Assembly (NCBI GenBank): GCA_013152545.1
Contig: JAADGF010000116.1
Span: forward strand, 62,001 to 126,000
DNA: 64,000 nt
Source: Gammaproteobacteria bacterium
GTDB lineage: Bacteria > Pseudomonadota > Gammaproteobacteria > SZUA-152
Direction: 5' to 3'
Shown: positions 45,447-55,725 of the stretch, piece after piece
How the letters are laid out: every line of letters begins with the position of its first letter
How positions within the stretch are numbered: position 1 is the stretch's first letter
Position numbers and translations under genes: made by a program
The notes under the pieces: generated by a model
What the model saw: only the letters and a program-made list of their open reading frames with translations
What the model was told of the DNA's origin: nothing
Database searches by the model: none

Positions 45447-46895
45447 TTACCCAACCTTAACACCCAACGCTAACAATAAGCCTTTGGCCTTAACCCGTGT
45501 TTCCTGTAATTCTTTTTCGGCCATAGAATCGGTAACAATACCCCCGCCAGCACGAAAGCTAACCGCATTCTGATTTTTAACCAAGGTGCGAATCAGAATA
45601 TTTAAGTCCATACTGCCATCATGATTGATATACCCTAACGAGCCGGTGTACGCACCACGCGGCGACTGTTCAAGTTCTGTCAGTATTTCCATACATCGTA
45701 CTTTAGGACAGCCGGTAATTGTCCCGCCGGGAAATACAGCCCTGATAATTTCACTGGGTGAGGTATTCACCGCTAACTGTCCTTGTATATTTGAGACAAT
45801 ATGATGAACGTGCGCATAGCTCTCCAACACCATCAACTCATTGACTTCCACGGTACCCGGCACACAGACACGGCCAATATCGTTGCGCTCCAAGTCAATC
45901 AGCATAATATGTTCGGCACGTTCTTTCGGGTGTGCGAGTAATTCGTTGCGATTATGGATATCCTCAGCACTGGAGTTTCCTCGTGGCCGGGTGCCCGCGA
46001 TGGGGCGTGTTTGAATGCGCTGATTACTCACACGCACTAAACGTTCCGGCGACGAACTCACAATAGCATGCTGATTATACGTTGCCAATGCAAAAAAGGG
46101 CGCGGGGTTACTGATCCGAAGTCGCCGGTACAAATCAGCAGCTGAAACCCGAGCCGTTAACCTCGCTTGCCATAAACGCGATAGATTCACCTGAAACACA
46201 TCACCATTTTTAATGTAACGTTTGATCTGCCGCACACTCCGCAAATACCGGTTCGCATTCTCTTCAAGTATATCGTCTACCACCGGAATCTCGAACACAG
46301 TTGAAATCACTTTATTTGCCGCCCTTGCTTGGCATTGACGTACATCGTCCACCATGAGTGGTAGACACGAGGCAGCGGACTGGTGTTCTACGACGATATG
46401 TATTTCATTACTGTGGTGATTTTTTATAATCGCGGCGGGGATACGGGTGGCAAATGCGATGGGCAAATCCTCCGCACTACACCTAGGCAATGCCAGGCTG
46501 GGTTCTACTTGCCCTGCCAGTTCATAGCTCAAAAAAATAAACCATCCACCAAGAAATGGCAGATCAACCGCTGCATCACAGGCGGTCTTCTCAGAACGCC
46601 ACGCCTCATCGAATGCGGTTAGAAAATTTGAATGGTGATATTCTGTCGGGTCAGCACTGACCAAACCAGAGGCACTAAGCAGGCCAGAGTCGACAGGCAA
46701 AGCCTTGTCAGTGCTGAGTCGCCCATCACCATCAAGCACTAGCCTGTGCTGTGGGCAAGCAAACAAAATATCATACTCGACCTGCTGAGATTGTTGACGG
46801 GCGACAGTTTGTAATAAATAGGGGTAGCGTTTTGGATATAGCTCATGCAGATCGAGGAAATCTACATCACCATCAATGCGTTCAGTAATAGGCAT
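45447..46895 (-). CDS. pabB: Aminodeoxychorismate synthase component I
   Basis: 482 residues. Chorismate-binding domain at about 230-475 with IKNGDVFQVNLSR, TRPIAGTRPRG, LIDLERNDIGRVC and PGGTITGCPKVRCMEI. N-terminal region as in PabB. Combines chorismate with ammonia from PabA, which is not in the window. The gene is followed by pabC. Confidence 0.93.
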   Translation of the reverse strand: MPITERIDGDVDFLDLHELYPKRYPYLLQTVARQQSQQVEYDILFACPQHRLVLDGDGRLSTDKALPVDSGLLSASGLVSADPTEYHHSNFLTAFDEAWRSEKTACDAAVDLPFLGGWFIFLSYELAGQVEPSLALPRCSAEDLPIAFATRIPAAIIKNHHSNEIHIVVEHQSAASCLPLMVDDVRQCQARAANKVISTVFEIPVVDDILEENANRYLRSVRQIKRYIKNGDVFQVNLSRLWQARLTARVSAADLYRRLRISNPAPFFALATYNQHAIVSSSPERLVRVSNQRIQTRPIAGTRPRGNSSAEDIHNRNELLAHPKERAEHIMLIDLERNDIGRVCVPGTVEVNELMVLESYAHVHHIVSNIQGQLAVNTSPSEIIRAVFPGGTITGCPKVRCMEILTELEQSPRGAYTGSLGYINHDGSMDLNILIRTLVKNQNAVSFRAGGGIVTDSMAEKELQETRVKAKGLLLALGVKVG

Positions 46896-47235
46896 GTTGG
46901 CTTACTCTTATAAAAACTGCGTCTTTTAAAAAACGCGATGCCCCCAGGCAGAGCACTTGCTATAACCAACCATTGCGGCGTCCGTTGATCAACGTTAAAC
47001 CTAACACATCAGTTGAATCTACTGTGAACGCCTATAGCACAGAATCTAAAAGACTTTTTTGGGTTTTCTGAACTCACCGTAGGGGTGATACGCTGTCGTC
47101 CAAAAAATCCAAAAAAGTCTTTTACCTACCCTAGTCGCTCTCGCGACGATTCAACTGATGTGTTAGGTTAAAGGGAGGCACACATATCCGCATCGACAAT
47201 TTGCATAGCACAAGTATGCTGAACAGCTACGTTAG
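46896..47235. other. pabB-fabF gap with nested inverted repeats
   Basis: 340 bases between same-strand genes. Dominated by the 172-bp element at 46998-47169. No gene. Confidence 0.6.
46998..47169. mobile_element. 172-bp nested fold-back element, attC-like ends
   Basis: Outer arms, 22 bp perfect: ACCTAACACATCAGTTGAAT on the left (46998-47019) and its complement on the right (47148-47169). Inner arms, 15 bp perfect: AAAAGACTTTTTTGG (47048-47062) with its complement (47109-47123). The ends ACCTAAC and GTTAGGT satisfy the integron attC outer-box patterns RYYYAAC and GTTRRRY. No ORF inside. It could be a MITE, an attC-type site, or a structured terminator between fabF and pabB. Confidence 0.65.
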
Positions 47236-48474
47236 CTATATTTTTTTAAATACCAACGTGCCATTCGTGCCGCCAAACCCAAAAGAGTTAGACATTACCG
47301 TATTAATTGGCATCTGTCGCGCGGTATTAGGCACATAATCCAGATCACACTCTGGATCAGGCGTGCTAATATTAATTGTTGGTGGTGCCACCTGATCACG
47401 AATTGACAACACACTAAAGATAGCTTCCAATCCACCAGCAGCCCCCAATAAATGACCGGTCATGGATTTGGTTGAGCTAATCGCCAGTTTCCGGGCATGT
47501 GCACCAAACGCCGATTTTGTGGCCGCCGTCTCGCCTTTATCACCAGCCGGGGTTGAAGTACCATGAGCATTAATGTAGTCGACGTCCTCAGGGTTTATAC
47601 TGGCATTGCGCATTGCTATCTGCATGCAACGTTTAGCCCCTTCACCGTCTTTAGACGGCGCTGTCATGTGGTAAGCATCGCCACTCATACCAAAACCGAT
47701 TAATTCAGCATATATCTTGGCGCCACGCCGTTTGGCATGTTCATATTCTTCTAACACAACCACACCCGCACCATCACTCAACACAAAGCCATCCCGGTCT
47801 TTGTCCCAGGGACGACTAGCCGTTTCGGGGCTGTCATTACGTTTCGACAGAGCCCGTGCGGCACAGAACCCCCCCAACCCGGTGGGTGAGGTTGCCATTT
47901 CCGCACCACCCGCTACCATCACATCCGCGTCACCATATTCAATCAAACGGCCAGCATCGCCGATACAATGCGTTGCTGTCGCGCAAGCGGTGGTTATCGC
48001 ATAGTTAGGGCCTTGCATGCCATGGATAATAGAAACATTTCCCGAAATCATGTTGATGATGTTACCAGGGACAAAAAATGGGGAAATTTTACGAGGACCG
48101 GACTTCATAAACCCCTCATGCCCCTTTTCTATACCGGACACACCACCAATACCTGCACCAATAGCAACACCAATGCGATGGGCGTTTTGTTCGGTAACCT
48201 CAAGACCTGAATCACTAACAGCCTCTTTTGCTGCCGCAATGCCGTAATGGATAAAGCTATCCATTTTTTTCACGTCTTTCGCTGGCATATAGTTTGCGGG
48301 GTCAAAATTCCTCACTGAACCACCAAACCGCGTGCTAAATGCGCTCACATCAAAATGTGTAATAGGCGCAATACCACTCTTACCCGCTAAAATATTTTCC
48401 CAAGACTCAGGTACAGACAGACCTACCGGCGAGACTATTCCGAGCCCGGTTATTACCACACGTCGCTTGGCCAA
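47236..48474 (-). CDS. fabF: 3-oxoacyl-ACP synthase II FabF
   Basis: 412 residues. Catalytic Cys in [10 protein letters not shown], and the two histidines in [12 protein letters not shown] and [10 protein letters not shown]. Elongates acyl-ACP chains by condensation with malonyl-ACP. Starts [12 protein letters not shown]. Last gene of the fatty acid cluster. Confidence 0.95.
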   Translation of the reverse strand: MAKRRVVITGLGIVSPVGLSVPESWENILAGKSGIAPITHFDVSAFSTRFGGSVRNFDPANYMPAKDVKKMDSFIHYGIAAAKEAVSDSGLEVTEQNAHRIGVAIGAGIGGVSGIEKGHEGFMKSGPRKISPFFVPGNIINMISGNVSIIHGMQGPNYAITTACATATHCIGDAGRLIEYGDADVMVAGGAEMATSPTGLGGFCAARALSKRNDSPETASRPWDKDRDGFVLSDGAGVVVLEEYEHAKRRGAKIYAELIGFGMSGDAYHMTAPSKDGEGAKRCMQIAMRNASINPEDVDYINAHGTSTPAGDKGETAATKSAFGAHARKLAISSTKSMTGHLLGAAGGLEAIFSVLSIRDQVAPPTINISTPDPECDLDYVPNTARQMPINTVMSNSFGFGGTNGTLVFKKI

Positions 48475-48633
48475 ATGAATTTACCTCATGCTTGATTAGC
48501 AAACATCGATGAGAGCAAAATGAAGCTCAGACTGAGCGTCGAACAGCCCGATCCGCGATGCAATGAGTGGCACACATTGGATGACAAACATAGAATAACG
48601 GACATGGCTTTTTACAATTACATCAATAAAGCA

Positions 48634-48873
48634 TTATGATTTTAAGTGCTTATTAATATAGGCAGTGGCTTGCTGAACAGTCGTGATTTTTTCAGCATCT
48701 TCATCAGGTATTTCGGTCTCGAACTCTTCTTCAAGCGCCATGACCAACTCCACTGTATCCAAAGAATCAGCGCCAAGGTCGTCGACAAAAGAAGACTCAC
48801 TGCTAACCTCTTCTTCTTTAACGCCTAATTGCTCAACCACGATTTTCTTTACACGTTCTTCGACGGTGCTCAT
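48634..48873 (-). CDS. acpP: Acyl carrier protein
   Basis: 79 residues, acidic. Phosphopantetheine attachment S37 in [12 protein letters not shown]. Carries acyl chains for FAS and lipid A synthesis. Between fabG and fabF in the standard order. Confidence 0.96.
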   Translation of the reverse strand: MSTVEERVKKIVVEQLGVKEEEVSSESSFVDDLGADSLDTVELVMALEEEFETEIPDEDAEKITTVQQATAYINKHLKS

Positions 48874-49040
48874 TTTGGACTAACCCTCCAATCAATTATT
48901 TTTACGCCAGATACATCTAGCTGCGGTCGGTAATTCTAGTGAAAACAGCGCCTCGTTACAAGCTATAAAGCACTGTAATTTTATAAAATATATACTTGTA
49001 TTTTAAGGTGTTTGTAGTTATATGCCGATATCGGCATCGG

Positions 49041-49784
49041 TTATGACATGTACATTCCGCCATTTACATGCACTGTTTCGCCCGTAATATAGCCTGCATC
49101 AGCTGAAGCAAGGAAGTTAACCACCGCTGCAATTTCTTCCGGCAGCCCTAATCGTTGCATCGGAATATCTTTCAACAGTGCTTCACGCTGGGTATCGGGC
49201 AGCGCCTTGGTCATATCCGTATCAATGAAGCCAGGCGCAACCGCATTTACCGTGATTCCTCTACTGCCCACTTCCCGTGCAAGAGATTTGGTAAACCCTT
49301 CCAACCCCGCTTTTGCAGCCGCATAGTTAACTTGACCGGCATTCCCTGCACGACCAACCACCGAACTGATGCTAATAATTCGCCCTTTACGAGCCTTCAT
49401 CATACTCCGCAAACACGCTTTCGATAAACGATACACAGAGGTGAGGTTGGTCTCTATGATATCATGCCATTCGTCCTCTTTCATGCGCATCAGCAGGTTA
49501 TCACGAGTAATCCCCGCATTGTTCACCAGTATCGTCGGTGCACCAAACTCTTTAGTGACGGCATCCAGTAATTGCTCGACAGAACGTTTATCGGTCACAT
49601 CAAGCAACAAACCTCCACCCGTGATGCTAACCCCCTGCAACGCCGCTGATATGGCATCGGCTCCATGCTGAGAGGTCGCCGTGCCAACAACCGTCGCACC
49701 GCTCTTGCCGAGCATTAGCGCGATGGCCTGACCGATACCTCGGCTAGCGCCCGTTACCAATGCAATTTCATTTTGCAGACTCAT
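49041..49784 (-). CDS. fabG: 3-oxoacyl-ACP reductase FabG
   Basis: 247 residues. SDR with TGASRGIGQAIA, NNAGITRDNL and catalytic YAAAKAGLEG, SVVG. NADPH-dependent reduction of 3-oxoacyl-ACP. Third gene of fabHDG. Confidence 0.95.
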   Translation of the reverse strand: MSLQNEIALVTGASRGIGQAIALMLGKSGATVVGTATSQHGADAISAALQGVSITGGGLLLDVTDKRSVEQLLDAVTKEFGAPTILVNNAGITRDNLLMRMKEDEWHDIIETNLTSVYRLSKACLRSMMKARKGRIISISSVVGRAGNAGQVNYAAAKAGLEGFTKSLAREVGSRGITVNAVAPGFIDTDMTKALPDTQREALLKDIPMQRLGLPEEIAAVVNFLASADAGYITGETVHVNGGMYMS

Positions 49785-49979
49785 ACACCCTCCTCGATAC
49801 CGACACTAAACTGGCTCTGAAACTCTGAAGCTCTGGAACTGCTAAATACAGTTTTAATTTTAAGGTTTCAATACTATCATTATAAATCATTTCACTGCTT
49901 TATTTGCCATACATGAAGTGCACTAACAGTACGCCGACATTCCCGACGACCCTTCATCATATGTGACAAAGAGTAGAAG

Positions 49980-50933
49980 CTAAGCTGAATGAGCAAGCTT
50001 CGCGATGGCGTCATCTAAAGACTGCGGCGAAAACACAGGCAACGCTGTCATTGATTTTTCGATGCGCTTATTCAACCCTACTAATACTTTACCCGGACCG
50101 CACTCAACCAAATTGGCAACATGATGTGTGTGCATATAACGTATTGTTTCTGCCCACCGCACGGGATTGCACAACTGTCGTTTTAATGCGTTCCGAATAT
50201 TCACACTATCGGTCTCACTCGCAACATCCACATTGTTTAACACCGGAATACTCGGTATCTTAATTTCTATTTGCTCCAATTGCTCCGCTAATTTCACAGC
50301 AGCACTCTCCATCAGCGAACAATGTGAAGGCACACTGACCGCTAATTTTATAGCGCGCTTCGCACCAGCTTGTTGCGTCAGCTCTATGGCGCGCTCCACA
50401 GCAATGAAACTACCGGCGATGACAACCTGGCCCGGTGCATTAAAATTCACCGCAGATACAACATCACCCTGAGCAGCATCGGCACAACTTGATTTCACAG
50501 CCTCATCGCTTAGCCCCAGAATCGCCGCCATCGCCCCCTGCCCCGATGGCACTGCTTGCTGCATAAACTCGCCGCGCTTGGCAACCAATTCAATCGCATC
50601 TTGAAACTTAATCGCACCCGCACAAACCAGTGCGGTGTATTCACCTAAACTATGCCCAGCCATCATCACAGGCTGATAGATTGGGTTTTGTTTTATTTTT
50701 TCGTTCCAGACATTCCAAATAGCGACACCCGCCACTAATAACGCCGGTTGAGTATTTTGGGTTTCGTTTAATTTATCGATTGGGCCTTGTTGCGTTAATT
50801 GCCAAAGATCAAACCCCAACACATCGGATGCATGGGCAAATGTTTGCTGTACGACAGGGTATCTCTGTGCAAGTGGCGCCAACATACCAACGGACTGAGA
50901 ACCCTGGCCAGGAAAAACAAAAGCTAACGACAT
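49980..50933 (-). CDS. fabD: Malonyl-CoA-ACP transacylase FabD
   Basis: 317 residues. FPGQGSQSVGML at the N-terminus, catalytic serine in GHSLGEYTALV, and VPSHCSLM. Loads malonyl groups onto ACP. Confidence 0.95.
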   Translation of the reverse strand: MSLAFVFPGQGSQSVGMLAPLAQRYPVVQQTFAHASDVLGFDLWQLTQQGPIDKLNETQNTQPALLVAGVAIWNVWNEKIKQNPIYQPVMMAGHSLGEYTALVCAGAIKFQDAIELVAKRGEFMQQAVPSGQGAMAAILGLSDEAVKSSCADAAQGDVVSAVNFNAPGQVVIAGSFIAVERAIELTQQAGAKRAIKLAVSVPSHCSLMESAAVKLAEQLEQIEIKIPSIPVLNNVDVASETDSVNIRNALKRQLCNPVRWAETIRYMHTHHVANLVECGPGKVLVGLNKRIEKSMTALPVFSPQSLDDAIAKLAHSA

Positions 50934-51025
50934 AATACCTCCCCCTCACAGATAGCCTTTACAGATCGATTGTTATTATTAATGTGATTATTATTACTGA
51001 ATGCTTCAGCTTGCTTTTTTATTCG

Positions 51026-51997
51026 TTAATATTTCAGCAACGCTGAACCCCAAGTAAAGCCACCACCAAAAGCCTCTAACAACACGACATCACCACGTTT
51101 TATCCTGCCATCCAGCACAGCCACATTGAGCGCCAGCGGCACTGAAGCGGCAGATGTATTGCCATGCTCCTGAACGGTCACAACCACCTGCTCCATCGAC
51201 ATTTTAAGTTTTTTTGCGGTAGCAGTAATAATTCGAATATTAGCCTGATGTGGTACCAACCAATCAATATCGGTTTTTTTCAGATTGTTGGCTGCCAAGG
51301 TGTCGTCAACAATACGCCCTAAAGTATTTACCGCCATTTTAAAGACTTCGTTGCCCTGCATCTTAATGTATGCATTGCCTTCAATCATCTTGTCATAGCC
51401 ATTTGATATGCCATGGGGAACAGTTAGCAACGATTCATAAGCGCCATCAGCATGCAAATGACAAGATAATATGCCAGGTTCCTCAGCGCTAGCCTGGAGA
51501 ATTACAGCACCAGCACCGTCACCAAATAATACACAAGTACCCCGATCGCTCCAATCGACAATCCGTGACATTGTTTCAGCACCGATCACCAATGCATTTT
51601 TCACAGAACCACTGCGAATAAATTTATCGGCGATACCCAGCGCATAAACAAACCCGGTACACACTGCTTGAACATCAAAAGCAGGACAACCACGTATATC
51701 CAAACGGGCCTGTAACAAGCAAGCGGTACTTGGAAATACCTGATTAGGCGTCGTGGTTGCAACAATGATCATATCAATATCATTCGCTTGCAACCCGGCA
51801 GCCGCCAGGGCGTTACGGGCTGCATGTTCGGCCAGATCGCATGTGGTTTGATTCTCTTCTGCAATATGGCGTTTTTTAATACCGGTGCGCTCTGTGATCC
51901 ATTGATCTGTCGTATCAACCAGTTTTTCAAGATCTTGATTGGTTAATACTTTATCAGGCAGATAACCGCCCGTCCCAGCAATTCTTGAATAAATCAA
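51026..51997 (-). CDS. fabH: 3-oxoacyl-ACP synthase III FabH
   Basis: 323 residues. Catalytic Cys in [11 protein letters not shown], His in VPHQANIRI, Asn in [10 protein letters not shown]. Initiates fatty acid synthesis. Overlaps plsX by four bases (translational coupling). Confidence 0.95.
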   Translation of the reverse strand: MIYSRIAGTGGYLPDKVLTNQDLEKLVDTTDQWITERTGIKKRHIAEENQTTCDLAEHAARNALAAAGLQANDIDMIIVATTTPNQVFPSTACLLQARLDIRGCPAFDVQAVCTGFVYALGIADKFIRSGSVKNALVIGAETMSRIVDWSDRGTCVLFGDGAGAVILQASAEEPGILSCHLHADGAYESLLTVPHGISNGYDKMIEGNAYIKMQGNEVFKMAVNTLGRIVDDTLAANNLKKTDIDWLVPHQANIRIITATAKKLKMSMEQVVVTVQEHGNTSAASVPLALNVAVLDGRIKRGDVVLLEAFGGGFTWGSALLKY

Positions 51998-53022
51998 ACC
52001 GCTTGCCTCTGTGCCAACACACTTTCCAATTGCGTCTTAATTTGTTGTGGGACATTTTTCTGTACTTCCAAAACAGCCTCCCGAATGGCATAGGCAAATG
52101 CGATTTTGTCCGCGCCACCATGGCTTTTCACCACAATGCCTTGCAGTCCCAACAAGCTTGCACCGTTGTATCGTCGATGGTCTATTTTTTCACGAAACGC
52201 TCTCAAAACTGGCAGCGCAATTAAACCCGCAATTTTAGTCAATAAATTGCGTTTAAATTCCTGTTTCATGTAATGATGAATTAGCTGAGCAACACCTTCT
52301 GTGGTCTTTAATGCAACGTTGCCGACAAAACCATCACAGACGATGACATCCGCAACACCTTTAAATATGTCGTCGCCTTCGACAAAACCAATATAATTTA
52401 ATTCACTTGTTTCCAATAACCGCGCGGCTTCCTTGACGCGCTCATTCCCTTTAATCTCTTCTGCACCTATATTCAATAACCCTACTGTGGGTGATTTTAT
52501 ATTTTCAACGGCATTGATTAAAACCGACCCCATCACTGCAAATTCAAATAAACTTTCAGCGCTGGTATCAACATTTGCCCCCATGTCCAACGCATGGGTA
52601 TGACCTTTGATGGTCGGCAGCGATACAATAATTGCAGGTCGATCCACTCCACTGATCATTTTGAGAACAAAACGTGCCGTTGCCATTAATGCGCCAGTAT
52701 TTCCCGCGCTTACACACGCATTGGCGACCCCCTCTTTAACCAAATTTATCGCAACGCGCATGGAGGAATCTTTTTTATTGCGTAGCGCAAAAGACGGCAA
52801 GTCGTGCATCTCAACTTTCTGCGTGGCATGTTGTATCACGAGTCGTTCGCCTACTGTAGCTCCTGCTCTATTGAGCTCCTGCGTAATCACATCCTGATCA
52901 CCAACTAAAATGACTTTCAGGTCACTATTTTCTTTTAAAATAAGTAAAGCGGACGGCACAATGACATGCGGACCATGATCGCCCCCCATGGCATCAAGTG
53001 CAATAGTTACGGTATGTTTCAT
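51994..53022 (-). CDS. plsX: Phosphate acyltransferase PlsX
   Basis: 342 residues from the ATG giving [15 protein letters not shown], which matches family N-termini; a start 19 codons upstream is possible. Conserved [11 protein letters not shown] and GANVD block, [15 protein letters not shown]. Makes acyl phosphate from acyl-ACP for phospholipid synthesis. Precedes fabH. Confidence 0.93.
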   Translation of the reverse strand: MKHTVTIALDAMGGDHGPHVIVPSALLILKENSDLKVILVGDQDVITQELNRAGATVGERLVIQHATQKVEMHDLPSFALRNKKDSSMRVAINLVKEGVANACVSAGNTGALMATARFVLKMISGVDRPAIIVSLPTIKGHTHALDMGANVDTSAESLFEFAVMGSVLINAVENIKSPTVGLLNIGAEEIKGNERVKEAARLLETSELNYIGFVEGDDIFKGVADVIVCDGFVGNVALKTTEGVAQLIHHYMKQEFKRNLLTKIAGLIALPVLRAFREKIDHRRYNGASLLGLQGIVVKSHGGADKIAFAYAIREAVLEVQKNVPQQIKTQLESVLAQRQAV

Positions 53023-53208
53023 ATGTTTGAAATTCGAGACGCCACAACAAACGTTGCCGACAAAGAATGCAACCTTCATCGATTGTGGTTATCTATTATG
53101 GTTATCTATTGTGACAATAAGCAGATGAAATAACTGATATTATTAAGCGAACTACTGGGTGGGTATTATTGGCCCAGCATAGTATTCCAGTCTATTTATT
53201 ATAATAAA

Positions 53209-53391
53209 TTATTCTTCATCTTTACCGGCAATGACCTTTCGCCCGCGATAATAACCATCTGAACTGATATGGTGGCGACGGTGAGTCTCTCCCGTGGTGG
53301 GTTCAATGGATAAAGTCGGCCCTTTCAATGCGTCATGCGCGCGACGCATCCCACGACGTGAGGGTGATTTTTTATTTTGCTGTACTGCCAT
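53209..53391 (-). CDS. rpmF: Ribosomal protein bL32
   Basis: 60 residues, basic; starts [20 protein letters not shown] and has GETHRRHHI. Large-subunit protein. Between yceD and plsX in the common gammaproteobacterial order. Confidence 0.96.
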   Translation of the reverse strand: MAVQQNKKSPSRRGMRRAHDALKGPTLSIEPTTGETHRRHHISSDGYYRGRKVIAGKDEE

Positions 53392-53486
53392 GATGTGCCT
53401 CTCTCTTTCAAATGTTAACGTCTAAATACTAAAACTAAATCCCCTATTGGCTGGCAATAACCCTTATTTAATACCTTACCAGGACC

Positions 53487-54095
53487 TTATGGTTTAGATG
53501 TTTTATTGGTAAGTTGTGACAAAACCGCAAACGGGTTTGGTTTTGTTTGGGTTTCATTGTCATTGCCACCAACAGTGCCCTGCTGCAATTCTTCGACGTA
53601 AGCCTGTCCATCCGCCATACATCGACTCTTTTCATGTAACGCTACCGTCGGTAACGCGAGTAATATTTCATCCTCAACCAATTCGGACACCGTCACCACA
53701 AAATCCTGTAGCAACAGTGGCTCATAACAAGCAGACAACTGTTCAGCCTGCCGTTCCGTCAACACAATGCCCAGCGATATTTGCTCGCTAATGGCGTATG
53801 TCATTGGCTGCATACACCGCTGACACTGAAGCTGAACCTGCGCATCCACATGACCAGCCATATTTTCCTGTCCGGCCTCGTCAACACCAAAGCTCAATGC
53901 CACATTAACAACCATCGCAGTAGCATTTAGGCCACTGCGTTGTTGACCACTGCTCTGTTGACCCGTGTTTTTCGGATGATTCAACAAGGCCATTAAACGC
54001 ACCATACGTGTCAATGGAATCGAACCAACCAGCGTACGCCGGGCTTGCGCCAAACGCAATGGTTCTATTTGTTCTGGGAGCGGCTTCGTCGACAT
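53487..54095 (-). CDS. yceD: YceD/DUF177 protein, 23S rRNA accumulation factor
   Basis: 202 residues, DUF177. Contains the zinc-like CQRCMQP motif near residue 93 and an acidic C-terminal part (VSELVEDEILLALP). Family members affect 23S rRNA accumulation. First gene of the rpmF-plsX-fab cluster. Confidence 0.88.
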   Translation of the reverse strand: MSTKPLPEQIEPLRLAQARRTLVGSIPLTRMVRLMALLNHPKNTGQQSSGQQRSGLNATAMVVNVALSFGVDEAGQENMAGHVDAQVQLQCQRCMQPMTYAISEQISLGIVLTERQAEQLSACYEPLLLQDFVVTVSELVEDEILLALPTVALHEKSRCMADGQAYVEELQQGTVGGNDNETQTKPNPFAVLSQLTNKTSKP

Positions 54096-54297
54096 AAACG
54101 CGTAATAGTATAAGTTATTCGGCTTATTGTCAAAATTCGATATGAGAAATGCTTGTTGGCCAGATACTTAGCTTAGACTATTATGTATATTTGCTGAAGA
54201 AACATTTATAATATGGCTAATGTTCTTATACAAGAGTGGTTACTATAACATTCAAAAATTAACATAAGAATTTAGCTGACAAATATCGAGTTAACTA

Positions 54298-55716
54298 TTG
54301 ATTAAAAAAGTACTTATTGCAAACCGTGGAGAAATTGCCGTACGAATCGTAAGGGCTTGTGCGGAGCTGGGTGTCAGGTCTGTAGCCGTTTATACCGATG
54401 CAGACCGGTATTCCCTCCACATAAAAAAGGCGGATGAAGCTTACAGCTTAGGACCTGATTCTGTATCAGGTTATCTGAATGCACATCGAATCGTCAATCT
54501 CGCCGTGGCCACCGGCTGTAATGCGTTACACCCTGGTTATGGTTTTCTGTCAGAAAACCCGCTACTTGCTCAAATTTGCGCCAAACGTGGAATAACATTC
54601 ATTGGTCCCGGTGCGGAGGTAATTCAACGCATGGGGAACAAAATCAAGGCTCGAAAAGCGATGATTTCCGCTGGCATCCCCGTCATTCCAGGCAGCGAAT
54701 CCAATATAAAAGATATCGCAGCCGCTTTAAACATAGCAAAAGAAATTGGCTATCCCATCATGCTAAAGGCAACCGCAGGTGGTGGCGGCCGCGGTATTCG
54801 CCGTTGTGAAAATGAAGCTGAATTACCCGGTAATTTTGAACGCGTCATCTCAGAGGCCAGTAAGGCCTTTGGAAGTACCGATATTTTTATCGAAAAATGC
54901 ATTGATAACCCCCGTCACATTGAGGTACAAATTCTCGCCGATAGCCAAGGCCATACCGTACACTTATTTGAGCGGGATTGCTCCATACAGCGTCGCCATC
55001 AAAAACTTATCGAAATTGCGCCATCCCCCCAACTAGACCCACAACAGCAGGAACTGGTGGGAACACTAGCAGTAAAAGCGGCCCAGGCAGTTAATTATGT
55101 CAACGCTGGTACCGTGGAGTTTTTGCTCGATGCTGAAAATAATTTTTACTTTATGGAAATGAACACCCGGCTTCAAGTAGAACACACCATCACCGAGCAA
55201 ATTACTGGCGTAGACATTGTGCAAGAGCAAATTCGCATTGCCGCCGGAGAAACATTAAGCTTTAGGCAGGAAGAGATTCAACGCCGCGGTTTTGCAATGC
55301 AGTTTCGCATCAATGCTGAAGACCCAAAAAATGATTTTTTACCCAGCTTCGGTCGCCTGACCCGCTATTTTGCACCCGGTGGCCCAGGCGTGCGCACTGA
55401 TTCCGCCATTTATACCGGCTACGAAATCCCCCCTTATTATGACTCGATGTGCGCAAAACTTATCGTATGGGCATTAGACTGGGAAACCTTGCTAAATCGC
55501 TCACGGCGGGCGCTGAATGACATTATTGTGCATGGCGTTAAGACAACAATTCCCTATCACCTTGAGATTTTAAAATCAGATGAATTCCGCAACGCTAATT
55601 TTAACACCAGCTTTGTGGAAACTCACCCTGAATTAAGCCAATATTCTGTTCGACGCTCATCCCGTCACGTTGCAGCCGCCATCGGCGCTGCCATTGCAGC
55701 TCATATGGGAAACTAA
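54298..55716 (+). CDS. pycA: Pyruvate carboxylase subunit A (biotin carboxylase)
   Basis: 472 residues with TTG start; no ATG nearby and the sequence MIKKVLIANRGEIAVRI is the canonical N-terminus. ATP-grasp domain with KATAGGGGRGIR, HIEVQILAD, ERDCSIQRRHQKLIE and MNTRLQVEHTITE. Carboxylates biotin. Nearly adjacent (9-base gap) to the carboxyltransferase gene, as in Pseudomonas PycA/PycB. An accC role is less likely because accB is absent. Confidence 0.92.
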   Translation: MIKKVLIANRGEIAVRIVRACAELGVRSVAVYTDADRYSLHIKKADEAYSLGPDSVSGYLNAHRIVNLAVATGCNALHPGYGFLSENPLLAQICAKRGITFIGPGAEVIQRMGNKIKARKAMISAGIPVIPGSESNIKDIAAALNIAKEIGYPIMLKATAGGGGRGIRRCENEAELPGNFERVISEASKAFGSTDIFIEKCIDNPRHIEVQILADSQGHTVHLFERDCSIQRRHQKLIEIAPSPQLDPQQQELVGTLAVKAAQAVNYVNAGTVEFLLDAENNFYFMEMNTRLQVEHTITEQITGVDIVQEQIRIAAGETLSFRQEEIQRRGFAMQFRINAEDPKNDFLPSFGRLTRYFAPGGPGVRTDSAIYTGYEIPPYYDSMCAKLIVWALDWETLLNRSRRALNDIIVHGVKTTIPYHLEILKSDEFRNANFNTSFVETHPELSQYSVRRSSRHVAAAIGAAIAAHMGN

Positions 55717-55725
55717 TACGATAAC

